From: Conchocele bisecta
Taxonomy: Eukaryota > Mollusca > Bivalvia > Lucinida > Thyasiridae
NCBI GenBank assembly: GCA_029237695.1
Contig: CM055267.1
Span: forward strand, 9,761,043 to 9,825,042
DNA: 64,000 bases
Direction of reading: 5' to 3'
Shown here: in pieces, positions 1 to 11,920 of the stretch
Numbering within the stretch: the first letter of the stretch is position 1
How the letters are laid out: each line of letters opens with the position of its first letter
Position numbers and translations under genes: made by a program
Notes under the pieces: generated by a model
Databases searched by the model: none
What the model saw: the letters and a program-made list of their open reading frames with translations, nothing else
Told to the model about the DNA's origin: nothing

Positions 1-117
1 CAGAATTCGGTGTGTAACTGACAACCAATTGGGATGTATTAAATACTATTACATGCAGACGTACGAATGTTGGCCTGCTCAAATGGTACGGTGCCCCGCA
101 AGGGCCGTTGAATTCTT

Positions 118-396
118 TTTTTTTTTTTATTAAATTTCCTTTCCCACGAAATAACAATTCGTTCCCTCAATTTAGCAATTCGTTCCCACGAATTGACCAT
201 TCGTTCCCACGAATTAATAATTCGTTCCCTCAATTTAACAATTGTTATATCGTGGGAACGAAATGTTAATTCGAGGGAGCGAATTGTTAACTTGAGGAAA
301 CCAATTGTATTTCGTGGGAACGAATTGTTAATTCGAGGGAACGAATTGTTAAATTGAGGGAACAAATTGTTATTTCGTGGGAACGAATTAATAAAA
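118..396. repeat. Inverted/tandem AT-rich repeat in host flank
   Basis: Short units built on CGTTCCCACGAATT and its complement (CGTGGGAACGAATTG) alternate with TTCGAGGGAACGAATTG. The left half carries one orientation and the right half the other, so the whole block can fold back. Nothing coding was seen between here and the first exon-like block. Confidence 0.7.
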
Positions 397-639
397 AAAA
401 ATCCATGTCCCCAGCGGGGCTCCGTACAATGACCCAGTTAAACATCATTACAAGTACGTGGCGGCACAGGGCTGGCTGTGTTAAAGATCGTTGCACTTAC
501 GGCTATTGATGTTCCGTGGCATAGGGCTAAGGACTGTGTAAAATAATATGGCACGTACTTATGTTGTTTCTCGATGGCGCAGCGCAGCTCTAAGGACATT
601 ATTAGACAGCATTACAAGTACGACTATTCACGTTCACAG

Positions 640-779
640 GTCCTATCGAGAACATCGTGGAGAATGGACAGGACGTGACCCGCTCGCTGACCTGTGCCGC
701 ACAACTTGCCGCCAACCACACGGCCACCAAGTGGAAGTTCCGCCTGCAGCCCGTCGGCAACGTGATGGGCGACATGCAG
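640..779 (+). CDS. Host exon-like block A (unidentified gene)
   Basis: A 140-base open block is bounded by an AG acceptor (ttcacag) and a GTGAGG donor. It encodes a phase-0-ending segment that includes the residues ENGQDVTRSL and WKFRLQPVGNV. The GC-rich, codon-like composition contrasts with the AT-rich surroundings. I do not recognise the protein family. The phase matches the next block at 1416, so I infer consecutive exons of one host gene on the + strand. The upstream part of the gene is outside the window or not visible. Confidence 0.5.
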
Positions 780-1049
780 GTGAGGACAGGCGGTTTTGTA
801 GAGCGCCAAGTTGTGTGAATGTTATTAAAATATAATAACAATTAGTGCAATTACATGATTGAAAAATGTGTGGATATATATTAATACATGTATTACTTAA
901 ATGCGCTTGCTCTCAAATATGCACAGAAAGTGATTGCTTGATTATTTGCAGTGCATGAAGCCATAAACCAATGCGGGCGGCCAATTCTGGCCTAAGATGC
1001 ATTACTCCGTGAGTGTTTTGGTGGGGAAATTGGAGTACATGTGGGAACT

Positions 1050-1355
1050 GTAGCCTATTTCATCAACATTGCAAAGTATACTTTAGTAGCAAAGTATACT
1101 TTGAGGGAGAAATTTTCAATTTTATGATAAATTTATTAATTTTTATTATTACTGAATTTATTACATTATCACAGCCAATTTGGCTGTGATAATGTAATAA
1201 ATTCAGTATAATAATTCTGCATACCTTTAATCATGAAATATATGCATTTGTTAGTTCTATATGAAATAATGCATTTCAGGAAAAATAAATGATTACTCCC
1301 TCAAAGTATACTTTGCTAGTAAAGTATACTTTGCAATGTTGATGAAATAGGCCCC
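1050..1355. mobile_element. MITE-like palindrome
   Basis: The left end (TATTTCATCAACATTGCAAAG, twice followed by AAGTATACTTT motifs) is repeated inverted at the right end near 1300-1350. A second inner palindrome flanks 1140-1205. There is no coding capacity. The structure is that of a short non-autonomous DNA element lying in the intron between exon-like blocks A and B. Confidence 0.6.
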
Positions 1356-1415
1356 TGGTCATCACATTATTGTAGTCGTTATATAGCTGACTGCGACATC
1401 GGTCTCCTGTTACAG

Positions 1416-1484
1416 AGAGAAGGCTACATGTTGAACAAGATCGGCAAGAAGGTGAACAGAGCATTTAAGCCGCTCAAAGAAGAG
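1416..1484 (+). CDS. Host exon-like block B
   Basis: A 69-base block (23 codons, phase 0 at both ends) lies between a pyrimidine-rich acceptor (ctcctgttacag) and a GTAAGA donor. It encodes a basic stretch beginning REGYMLNKIGKKV. The matching phase with blocks A and C supports a shared host transcript. No family was recognised. Confidence 0.5.
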
Positions 1485-1865
1485 GTAAGAGAATCAGCGC
1501 CTACTTCGTATTGACCTTTTCCAAATGCACATATTGGCCGCTACTATTTCTTTGCGAATTCTGGTGACAAATTCCCATTAGTTCAGTAACTGTATCTACT
1601 AAATTATATTGTATTATGTCATATTTATCTTACGATTCCGAGCATGGGTGTACATGTGTTTATTATCCTGCCATCCCTATTGAAATGACCAGTCGTTTTT
1701 GTTTCAAAAGACTGTCTAATCAGAGCTCCAGATAAGGTGCGTATTGACGTATTTTACGCATCTATCTTAACAGAATACGCGTTGATTATCAAAAGTTGGA
1801 GTACAAAATACTCACAGTAATGTGAAAATACGTATTGATTTTCAAATTGAGTAGCGAAAATACAC

Positions 1866-2640
1866 ATACTACACAAGTAACATACAATTCCAAGTATACA
1901 TTACAATACCTATACAAGTAAACATACATACCAGTATACATACATACTTAACAAAGTAAACATACAATACCAGTATATAACTTTTACCTATACAAGTACA
2001 TACAATTCCAGTTAATACATACAATACCAAGTATACTATACCAGTATACATACATACTATAAAGTAAACATACAATACCAGTTATTACATATACTATTAC
2101 AAGTACATACAATACCAGTAACATACATACTATACAAGTACCTACAATTAGTATTACATACTATTACAAGTAAACATACAATACCAGTATACATAATACT
2201 ATACAAGTTTAAACATAGAATTACTAGCGACAGTCTTAAACAAGTATATACAATACCAGATATCAATACTACACAAGTAAAAAACCTACATACCAGTCTA
2301 CATACATACTGTATACAAGTAAACATACAATACAAGTACATACAATACCTATCGTAAACCAAGTATACATTCACAAGTAAATACAATACATAATACAAAT
2401 ACAATAAACTAGCCAGTTAAACTATACATACAAGTACATATACTACGCAGTACAATAAACATACAGTATCATATACATAAACATAAAGTAAAATAATACT
2501 ACGACAGTCTACAAGTATAACATCCGTATACATATTACACAAGTAAACATACAATACAGTAAAATACTATACAAGTAAACTACAATATAGCCGACAGTCT
2601 AAAAAAGTAAATATACAATACCAATAAATTGGCACTACCA
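1866..2640. repeat. Degenerate minisatellite
   Basis: About 770 bases are made almost entirely of variants of ACAAGTAAACATACAATACC and AGTATACATACATACT. Long open frames here are artefacts of the simple composition. Confidence 0.8.
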
Positions 2641-2807
2641 GTAACAGAGCTTCAGATAAGTTTTGCATCTAAAGAGAATTATACCCCCATATTTCAAATT
2701 CAATGCGTATTTTACTTTTACAAATGTATTGTTGATTTTCTTCCATATTAAATAGGGAACACATGATAGGCTCTGTGTCGTGGCGTGGTGCCCTGGGGCC
2801 CGTTTCA

Positions 2808-3037
2808 CTAAACTTCTTACGACTAAAATGTTCGTAAGTGCAAATTTAGAATAGTCTGTAAATTCCAATTGATTGATTTACATTTATTGAGCATAGGCTG
2901 CATATGCAGCCTATACTCAATAAATGTAAATCCATCAATTGTTTACAAGAAAATATTGTTAATGTGAAATTTACAGACTATCATAAGTTTGCACTTACGA
3001 ACATTTTAGTCGTAGAAAGTTTAATGAAACGCCCCCC
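2808..3037. mobile_element. MITE-like palindromic element, copy 1
   Basis: The element opens with CCCGTTTCACTAAACTT and closes with the inverted counterpart near 3010-3035. The centre is a perfect palindrome around CATAGGCTGCATATGCAGCCTAT. It is non-coding. A related copy sits at 3628-3852. Confidence 0.7.
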
Positions 3038-3382
3038 ACGATCCTGTGTTCTAAATTAACAGGCATGGGGATGTGCCTCTTTTCAGTTGATTTCAGACAT
3101 TGTATCCTGATGTTAACATTTGATATGCTTCAGATATGGTCTGATCTGTTCAAATAATACATTTGCAAGGGTGTAGGGGACTTCACCGTTTGTTGTCAAA
3201 TGATTTCCGATCTTTCTTCCTGCAAGTGGGTCTTATGCCTGCAGCAGAGACATACATACTATATATCTAAGTGAAATCCGTGCCTGCAGTCGGTAAGTAT
3301 ATGAAAAGGTCAATGGATGAAAGGGGATTAAGTCTACATTGACCCCTTCACACGGTACGTGCCGTGTCCCGTTTACAAACAG

Positions 3383-3545
3383 ATCCGCGGAGACGAGAAG
3401 GTGGCTGAGATGGAGGCGGAGACGACGGCAAACGACAAACACGAGGCTGAGATGATCAACAAGCAGACGAAGGTCAAGGACGATGACCCCGATGGCAAGA
3501 AGATTGAGGAAAAATACAAGAAGAAATTGGATTACCGTTGTGAAG
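3383..3545 (+). CDS. Host exon-like block C (charged segment)
   Basis: An open block follows acceptor-like ttacaaacag and ends at a possible GTATAG donor. It encodes a strongly charged, Lys/Glu/Asp-rich helix-like segment beginning IRGDEKVAEMEAE. The codon phase is compatible with block B. The acceptor has only a weak pyrimidine tract, so the border is uncertain. The protein is not recognised. Confidence 0.45.
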
Positions 3546-3627
3546 GTATAGCGGGTGTTGTCGACAGTAACCATTCAACCCCTACATACCGTACAGCGAA
3601 CGTGTGCAAACACTGTCGATCCTGGGG

Positions 3628-3852
3628 GCCGTTTCACTAAACTTCGTAATGTTCGTAAGTGCAAAATTATGATAGTCTGTACATTTCACATTAACAATGT
3701 TCTCTTAAACGTAAACAATTATTGGATTTACATTTTATTGAACTAGGCTGCATAGGCAGCCTATGTTCAATAAATCTAAATCCGTCAATTGAAATGTCCA
3801 AAAAACGATCCTAAATTATGCAACGTACGAATTTTAGTCGTACGACCCCTAA
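3628..3852. mobile_element. MITE-like palindromic element, copy 2
   Basis: It shares the CCGTTTCACTAAACTTCG end, the GTTCGTAAGTGCAAA inner motif and the CATAGGCAGCCTATG centre with the element at 2808-3037. It is therefore the same family, diverged. Confidence 0.65.
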
Positions 3853-4980
3853 TTGAACCATGTATTGCCAATGTACATGCAGGTGTAATTCTTGTCACTG
3901 TTCACCATTTGCCATTGATTTTGTAACTAAGAAGATGCACGAGATCTTATGAAATTAGTTAAAAAAGTTACGATATTTTTCTTACATGACGTCCAAAGTT
4001 GACGAAAATGTTCATAGCAAATGCATACTTCTATGCAACATTTGATTAACACCATGCACAGAAAATATCACTGTAAATAGTTTTCATGAGAAAAATCGCA
4101 CATCTTCTCAGAATCACATGATTTTCTCATTAGTATCTTCGTTCCCGTTGACGAGTAGAGACGAACCAATTTTAAAAGAACCTTAAATGCAGTTCCTATA
4201 TATAGCAAATGTTAAGGTTTGTGTCTCTATGTGTCCATATGGGAATGAGAATACTGTACGAGTGACATACTGGACAAACGTCATACGGACCGTCACTATT
4301 GTACAGTGACCTATAGTTATTCATATATATATACAACAGTCACCCATGGGAAGACGCAAAAGTGGCTGTTGTAGAGAGGTGGCTGTTGTAGGGAGGTTAA
4401 TGCTGAATTAAATTTGTCGTCCACTGTTTATTTTTATTTTTTTATAATTTTCATCAAAAACATGCTTTGGCAACATTTTAGAATCATTTCCATTAAAATG
4501 CTGTCAAAATATGTTTTTGTTGAGAAAGAAGGCAAAAGCAACAGCAGATGACAATTTTCGTGCTCAGCAGTCTAAGGGTTAGATACAGAGGAAGTCATCC
4601 ATTTGGGATATAAAATAGCGGCTGTTATAGAGAGGGTGTTGTTGTAGAGAGGTGCCCGTTCGGGGAGGTTCGACTGTATGTACATTTAAAAATCTTATAC
4701 TGTACAACCTCTCTAAACCGGACACACAGCAAACATATATCAGTTCAATTTTGATGGATTTCATTGTCACTTTTCACCGAGCATATTGCATGTTCATGAT
4801 CGTAAACTACACATGAATGTCTTGGAGTGTTCATCTGTCTGTATTACAGTCGAACATCTAAGCCGGACACCCTGGGGATCTCCGGTTTAGAGAGGTTCCA
4901 CTGTACATGATGTTTCCTTAACTACAGTATACGATTGTCCATGTCCATGTCCATGTCCTATGTGAATTGCAGACGTATTT
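3853..4980. other. Host non-coding DNA with transposon-end-like fragments
   Basis: No gene was seen. Several fragments resemble ends of a DNA transposon family (GAGAGGT with GTCGAACATCTAAGCCGGACACC near 4850 and AACCTCTCTAAACCGGACAC near 4708), in both orientations. Confidence 0.4.
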
Positions 4981-4992
4981 AACGCCGGTGTA

Positions 4993-5150
4993 ACGTGAGC
5001 CCCTTAAGTCCGTGAAAACCTTCAGCCTAGCCAAGCGGCTTAAGGGGCTCACACTGGGGGTGTGAGCCCCTTAAGTCCGTGAAAACCTTCAGCCTAGTCA
5101 TAGCGGATTAAAGGGCTCACGCTGGGGGGTGAGAACTTTAAGCCCGTGGA
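4993..5150. repeat. Short tandem repeat with internal palindrome
   Basis: Two to three copies of a unit of about 70 bases start GTGAGCCCCTTAAGTCCGTG. Each copy ends with the inverted AAGGGGCTCAC, so each unit can form a hairpin. Confidence 0.6.
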
Positions 5151-5159
5151 AACAAATGT

Positions 5160-6757
5160 GTTGGTATATACACAATATGAATGGTAACGATGATATTACG
5201 CAATATGCACACCGCGTACCGTAGTTCTTCTACCAAATGGCGTATATTTATATGAATGTGCCGATATGTAACCGACCGTGAAAAGTTGAAGCCTGTCTGT
5301 AAACTAATCTATAATCGGTGGCTTTGCAAACCCCTTTGTTGGTATATACCCAATGTGCCTATTAATAATGATATTTTGCAATAAGTACCAATATAAGGCA
5401 AAAAAAACGTGAAATATATGGGAATGATTTCAATTTTCACGGCGGGGACAAAAGCACCCGGCCATGAGAAGTTTCAGCCTGTCCGTAAACTTGATATATA
5501 GAGAACACATCGGTATTTTTTCACACCCATGTGTTGGTATATACCGAATGTGCCTATCAATAATGATATTATGCAATATGTTCCAATGTTGCAAAACAAA
5601 AACGTGAAATATATGGGAATTATTTCAATTTTCACGGCGGGGACAAAAGCACCCGGCCATGAGAAGTTTCAGCCTGTCCGTAAACTTGATATATAGAGAA
5701 CACATCGGAAGTTTTTCACAACCGTTTGTTGGTATATACCCAATGTGCCTATTAATAATGATAGTATGCAATATATTCCAATATAAGGCAAAAAAACGTG
5801 AAATATATAGGACTGATTTCAATATTTTCACGGCGGGGACAAAAGCACCCGCCCATGAGAAGTTTCAGCCTGTCCGTAACCTTGATATATAGAGAACACA
5901 TCGGTATTTTCTCACACCCATGTATTGGTATATACCCAATGTGCCTATTAATAATGATATTATGCAATATGTTCCAATATAAGGCAAACAAAAACGTGAA
6001 ATATATGGGAATGATTTCAATTTTCACGGCGGGGACAAAAGCACACGGCCATGAGAACGTTTCAGCCTGTCCGTAAACTTGATACATAGAGAACCCATCG
6101 GTATATTTTTTTTCCCACCCTGTGTTGGTATATACAATGTGCTATTAATAATGATATTATGCATTATGTTCCAATATAAGGCAAAAAAAAAACGTTGGAA
6201 ATGTATGGGGACTGATTTCAATTTTCTCGGCAGGGGACAAAAGCACCCTGGCCATGAGAAGTTTTCAGCCCTGTCAGTTAAACTTGATACATAGAGAACA
6301 CATCGGTATTTTTTCACACCCCTGTGTGGTATAAACCCAATGTGCCTAATATTAATGATATTATGCATATGTTCCAATATAAGGCTAAAAATAAGTGAAA
6401 GGTATGGGAGCTGATTTCAATTTTCACGGCGGGGACAAAAGCACCCGGCCATGAGAAGTTTCAGCCTGTCCGTAAACTTGATACATAGAGAACACATCGG
6501 TATTTTTTCACACCCCTGTGTTGGTATATACCCAATGTGCCTATTAATAATGATATTATGCAATATGTTCCAATATAAGGCAAAAAAAACGTGAAATGTA
6601 TGGGACTGATTTCAATTTTCACGGCGGGGACAAAAGCACCCGGCCATGAGAAGTTTCAGCCTGTCCGTAAACTTGATATATAGAGAACACATCGGAAGTT
6701 GTTCACAACCCTTCGTTGGTATATACCCAATGTGCCTATTAATAATGATAGTATGTT
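5160..6757. repeat. Host satellite, unit about 196 bp
   Basis: The landmark GGCGGGGACAAAAGCACCC recurs at 5441, 5636, 5832, 6028, 6229 (as GGCAGGGG), 6428 and 6623, a spacing of 195-201 bases. Copies also share ATTAATAATGATATTATGC. The array stops abruptly mid-unit at about 6755-6758, where viral sequence starts. Confidence 0.9.
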
Positions 6758-6784
6758 TACTACGAAGTATCGGCTCTAGGCACG

Positions 6785-7300
6785 TTTAGTCCCACGGCAT
6801 GTCGCCGTTCAACAACACGGTGTTTTTTTTTGTGTTTTTTTTTTGATAATTTTTATAATCCATCAAGAGGCTGTCGTCGAACAACGCGACTTTGATATTA
6901 AGGGAGATAACCGTGTTTTCCTTAAAATGTTTACTGCGACATGCCGTTCAACAAGACGGTCTTTTTTTATAATTTTTTGTTTTGATAATTTTTGTAATCC
7001 ATCAGGAGGCTGTCGTCGAACAGCGCGACTTTGATAAAAGGGGCGATAACCGTGTTTCCTTAAAATGCTTACGAATATAACTAACGCAGTATCGGCGACA
7101 TGCCGTTCAACAACGCTGTGTTCTTTTTTTTGTTGATAAGGTTAGTACTCCAGCAATCAGTGACGTCACGACTGCCGGCATTGTGTACATCGAGTCCCAC
7201 GGTGACTGCATGCCGTCGAACAACGAGGTGTTTTTTTTATTGTTAATTTTAATAAGCCTACTCATATTGGGCTGTCGTCGAACAACACGGTGGCTGTACA
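6785..7300. promoter_or_regulatory. Array of short palindromic motifs, candidate origin (left)
   Basis: Seven copies of a motif around GTTCAACAACACGG or GTCGAACAACGCGA are separated by poly-T and AT-rich spacers. They lie near 6806, 6872, 6945, 7012, 7100, 7210 and 7270. Many have inverted 3-4 base ends (CCGT...ACGG, TCG...CGA). The array sits in the repeat next to a gene with an origin-binding-type helicase, as oriS does in herpesviruses. Function is inferred. Confidence 0.4.
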
Positions 7301-7679
7301 CCCATGTTGTTGCGGCGTACAATTAAGGAGACCTCTCTCTCAAAGTAGCCGAGACGACAGCATACTAACACACACAACGAAGACCACCCCGTGTCTGTCT
7401 CAATGCATGTGGTTAAAGCTACCTTCATCAGCACGCTCGCAATCAGGCAGTGTTCGACGACAACAACCACGTGTCTATCTGTACATGTACTCTATGATGT
7501 GGTTCCAACAACGAGAGAGATAGAGAGCTTCATGCATGTGTATATCGTGAACATGTTGCATCAATAGCTGGGTGGCTGAAGGAGGGATGTAGTCGAGCAA
7601 ATATATCACTATCCAAAAAATAAATATTCCGATTCCTTTGCATATGTAACTATTTTGAATCAGATCAAATTGTCTCGAT

Positions 7680-7821
7680 TCGACCAATCGGAAAGCGAGT
7701 AAAGCTCTAGCTGTGTGACGTCACACATTATTTTTTTTATAATGCGACATATTACAGTATAACTACGAGAGACGCACGATCCCAAGGTACACTGCTTTCA
7801 ACTACACATTCATCATTCATC
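7680..7821 (+). promoter_or_regulatory. Promoter of the left PrimPol-helicase copy
   Basis: An inverted CCAAT context (CGACCAATCGG), a palindromic CRE (GTGACGTCAC, about 7717), an AT-rich block and TATAAC at about 7758 precede the ATG at 7822. The same layout is repeated inverted upstream of 31570. Confidence 0.5.
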
Positions 7822-10800
7822 ATGGCTCAAATTCGTTGTTCATTCGATGTGAGTTCAGGTTTCACGAAACTGGCCGATGCACTCGAGAAGCCTGGCTTGC
7901 TGATAGCCAACGACGGATGGCCCAAGTCGGTATGCTCGAAGCAATTTTCGTTGGTGAACTGCGTCTCAGAGTTGAAGCGGCCAACGCGTCACGTATGCAG
8001 TTTCGAAGATCTCGCCGCCATATTGACTCGCGAAGACAAGCATAGGTACGAAGTTTTGCTAAAAGACACTGCGCGGTTATTCTTAGATTTGGAATGGATG
8101 GACGACGGGCAGGTAACGGCTGAAGATCCAGTGTCGACACTGTTGTCATCGTTGGACGAGTACTGCATCAACTCGGATGTGTTCGCATATAGGACTGTGC
8201 TATCGTGTCAGCGACGTGGGTCGAAGAAACAGTCGTATCACGTCGTATTTCGGGATGCAGTATTCCGCAGTGTCACTGGAGACATGAAGATATTCGTACT
8301 AGGCTTCGCGAAATGGCTGATTGAGCACCGCAGCGGTGCCGGATTGGCCTTCATGAAGAGGCTGAAGAGTGGAAAGAAAGTGCCAACGACGGTGATAGAT
8401 ACGGCCGTTTACACTAGCAATCGCAATTTTCGATGCTAGGTCAGAGTAAATGGTCGGACGAGACGCTCACGCCAATGACTACACCTTCGACGACCGTAGC
8501 AACCGACACGATCGTACAGGATGGCATATGGATCAAGACAACAGATGAGACACTGGCCGCGATAGATTTCATCATCGAAAAGAGAAAGCCGAGGGACGGT
8601 GCATATGCAGTCATGCCGTTGAGCAGCATCGACGCACCGACGCAACCGACGGGCTCTTCTGGGTACTAGATAAAGGAAAGAAGACGACGACCACCGGTTA
8701 CTCTCATCTCAACCTGGTCGGTAAACCTTCAAAGACTCGATGCCTGACGGTTCGCTCCGACGAAGACATCGCCAACGCCATAGACGCTCGCATACTACGT
8801 CAAATCGACTACGCTCGTCTGTTCGTGCCAGTGTTGATCTCGCTGTGCAGCTCTGCCCATCTGTCTGACGTGTTCCTGCTGGGATGGATCGCATCGGGCG
8901 GGACCACAAAGAAGACACGGACACGTCTCGATTACTGCAAGAATAACTCGAGAGACTCGATCGTGTCGTGTGACGCTGCGTTGAAATTTCTGAAGAAACT
9001 CTACGGCGAAGTTACCGACGCTCGCACGGACACCAGACTCGTGAAGCCTCTGCTCGTACCCATCGAGCCGTCCGTCGCAGACGATTGGAAGCCCATTGCG
9101 GCTGGAGATGCACTGCGAAAGCACATCCAGAAACTGTGTTATCAGGACACCAAGACGATCGGAACGCGAAACGAGGTGAAACGCATGTTTGCGATATCTG
9201 GATAGATCGGCGCCGGCAAGACGAAAGCCGTTCTCGAATTCGCAGTCGACTGGATGAAGAAGGGTGTGTTCAGAAACGTCACGTACCTGGCTCCGAGAAA
9301 GATACTCGTGCAAAACGTGGCCCAGAACGTAGAGCGAATGAACGAGGAAATGAAAGGCAAGTGTCAAGTCGTCGTCAACCGGTTGTATCACGATGTAGTC
9401 CAGTACATGGGGGAAGATTATTTCCACACAACGTTCGGTCAACGCGCCATCGAAGCTCGCGAGAGAGCGCGCATGGGAGTCTTCACTTCGGCCTGCATCA
9501 ACTCTGTGCATAAAACGCCCGAGACGAACGACGTGATCATCGTTGACGATATGGCGGCCGACGTGGACAACATCTTTATCAACTGGTCAAAGCAACTGCG
9601 CGCGTTCGAAGGTGACTCGCTGGGCGTGGCGAAGGACAAGTACCTGATTGACACTGTCGCGGCTCGCATCAGAAGTGCGCGAGTCGTCTTCGTAATTGAA
9701 GGAACACTACCTCAAGACCTGCTGGACGCCTACGTCATGTTGTGGGACAGGCGCGGTCTCGACTCGCCGTTGAGTTCCTACATCAAACGGGAAGGGGTGG
9801 ACGGTCTCGGCGGTGGTAGGTTGGCAGATTGGAAAACATGGATGAGAGCGCAGAGGAAAGACCGCGGCCCGAAATGTGAGCCGATGATCGACCCGTTAAC
9901 TAAGCGCGTATATCGGCGCGCCGATTTGAGTAAGCTTGCCGTGTACGATCCCAGTTTGCCGACCGGCGTATTTTCGTGCCTGGAAGAGTTGTCCACTGTA
10001 GAGACGCTGAAGAACGACCTACTTGAGTGTGCCGTTGCGCAACGAAAAAGGGCGGTCATATACGTCTCGACGACGCAGACCGGAACACATCTCGCCAACA
10101 TGTTCTTTGCCAGCATTGTCGACGAGCAGCGGACAGCCCCTAAAGTGTTGACCGTGAACGCCGCTACCGTAGAGCAAATGGGCAGAGAGGGAGTCATGCG
10201 GGAGATCGAGACGTGTAGATATCTCATAGTCAGTACAGTGTTCGGCGGCTACTCGTTCGAGATTCCTGACGTGTTCGACATGGCATACGCCATCTTGGAG
10301 TTCAGCGCCAACACGCCGCCGCTCGCCAACATGATACAACTGTGCGGTCGCGTCCGAAATGTCGGCGAGAAGATGCTGAAATACGTCGTGGTTTCGCATC
10401 CCTATTCCGCGCAGGTGTCGCTCGAGAAGGCCGCCCTCGAACATAGGCGAACGAAACTCGACAACTCTGCGGCAGAACGTGCTCTGCACGACTATCACGT
10501 GAAAGAGTATTGCGAACACCGACGACATTGCGCGGACGTTGCGTATGCTAGACCGTGTGTCAGGGACGCGCTAGTGCGAGCGTTTTCTCACACCAACTCT
10601 GCCGATTTTAGACTACCGCAGGCCTGAGCTGGTCATTCGCGAAGCGACCGCCGGAGATTCTAGCGACTGCAACGGGAAGATAACCAGATACTGTTTGCGA
10701 AAATATCAACACCTTTTGAGACAACTACCGCCAAGCGTCGTCATGGCTGGCTTCGAATCCACAAAGAAGAAAGTCCTGATACCCAACGTCGATTTGAAAC

Positions 10801-11020
10801 GCACTGATTATGCACGAGCTGCCGTGACCGACTTGCCGCTTATGCATTTGGAAAATGGTCACGGCGAGATCACGGACAACGTCGTTCCCCGCAATACAAA
10901 ACGAAAGTGGAGGGCTACTGACGACGAAACAGCGACGAGCAAACGACGACGCGTATATTTCTGCAGCATGACGGCTACAATGGCGACATGGGTGGCACGT
11001 TGTCGAAGAAGATTGACTGA
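7822..11020 (+). pseudogene. PrimPol-origin-helicase fusion, decayed left copy
   Basis: This is the inverted-repeat partner of the intact gene at 28388-31570, and its start codon and promoter are preserved. It is broken in several places. A one-base loss near 8434 ends the first frame just after the primase motif III region, with frame changes near 8630-8700 and in the 8890-8910 stretch. An in-frame TAG at about 9203 replaces a lysine codon just before the Walker A loop. A one-base gain near 10608 and a frame change near 10958 follow. The longest surviving frame (9254-10627) covers most of the helicase. A functional product is unlikely. The contrast with the intact copy indicates loss of copy-to-copy correction, or sequencing error at some sites. 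Confidence 0.9.
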
Positions 11021-11044
11021 ACTTTGAGTTTTTGAAATGTGTTA

Positions 11045-11070
11045 TGATCGATCGATCGATCGATCGGATT
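11045..11070. repeat. GATC tandem repeat
   Basis: Five ATCG tetramers lie just after the PrimPol-helicase stop codon. They are mirrored at about 28342-28365 in the right repeat. Confidence 0.7.
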
Positions 11071-11385
11071 ACTTTCTTGTTTCATCTTGATATTGTTTGA
11101 TACTTACTCAAAATAAACATTTTAGACTCATCTGTCTTGTCTTGCAAGTCGAAGTGTATATTTTATAAGTATAGTATGGATTTCCGATCGTGAGATGATC
11201 TCGCTCGACGACCTCCCTTCATACACATATAAAGCAACGCTTAGCTGTCCTGTTAGAATCGCATTCGGGCTACGACCATGTTTATGCTCAACCGCGTGTC
11301 GGTCTGCCTCGCCTGCAGCTATACTTCTTTTTTAATTATTATTTTTGGCGGGAAATTTTGAATCGACCAATGCTAAGCTGAACAC

Positions 11386-11677
11386 GAGTTGTGACGTCAT
11401 GAAAAAAGCAAATGGCAGAGATGATTTTGTTTTTGTGTTGGGGGGGTTCTATAGTATATCCTACCGCTACCCCCTACCGCTACCCCCTACCGCTACCCCC
11501 TTCTCTTTCGTATTTTAAACCTGGGGAGTTTCAATATAAATATGTTTACTACCAAGAGGGTAGCGGTAGCGGTAGGGGTAGCGGTAGGGGGTAGGATATA
11601 CTATAGGACCCCCCCCCCCCCCACACAAAAAAACAAAATCATCTCCGCCGTTTGCTTTTTTATGACGTCACAAGTCG
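11386..11677. repeat. Giant hairpin H1 (left)
   Basis: This is a near-perfect inverted repeat. From outside to inside, the arms hold a CRE (TGACGTCAT), GCAAATGGCAGAGATGATTTTG, a G run, TTCTATAGTATATCC, then repeats of CTACCGCTACCCC. The loop near 11510-11555 contains TTCAATATAAATATG. No protein is credible here. The structure is a member of a family also seen at 27753, 36801, 38491, 38759, 43169, 45841 and 50308. Confidence 0.85.
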
Positions 11678-11703
11678 CTAATTTACTCTATTTATTCAGC
11701 CAA

Positions 11704-11822
11704 GCCTCTGTAGCTCAGTTGGTAACGCGATGGATCCGTCGATCTCTGATTCGAAACAATAAATAGGTATGCTGCATGCCTAGCCCAGTGGTACATGTTG
11801 CGGGAGTCATCTATCTCGGGGT
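11704..11822 (+). other. tRNA-like remnants
   Basis: The first piece (11704-11760) has an A-box-like TAGCTCAGTTGGTAA and a B-box-like GATTCGAAAC but no matching acceptor 3' strand. The second (about 11775-11822) carries TAGCCCAGTGGTA and GCGGGAGTCATCT, shared with elements at 35165, 38090 and 48210. These look like degenerate tRNA-derived sequences, not working tRNA genes. Confidence 0.45.
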
Positions 11823-11920
11823 AAAATGCGAATGAAAATAACAACACATGAAATGGTCGACGACAACTACGTTTTTATTAATGACACACATTATAGAATT
11901 AGAACCAATCGCTGGCGGCG

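Noticed and set aside
39..496. Minus-strand 108- and 69-codon frames
   Set aside because: They consist of repeated SWERI/RSHEIT/RSLELT-type units from the AT-rich repeat.
1869..2404. Tyr/Cys/Val-rich minus-strand frames resembling membrane proteins
   Set aside because: They are translated minisatellite of simple composition.
5625..6377. Several 70-117-codon frames on both strands
   Set aside because: They repeat every 196 bases with the satellite and shift frame between units, so they reflect the repeat and not genes.
4993..6757. CRISPR-like array
   Set aside because: The repeats are long, contiguous and without unique spacers, and the DNA is of animal type.
11704..11760. Functional tRNA gene
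   Set aside because: The A box and a B-box-like element are present, but the acceptor and T stems cannot pair.
11412..11766. Short frames over hairpin H1
   Set aside because: They translate palindromic hexamer repeats and differ between the two repeat copies.
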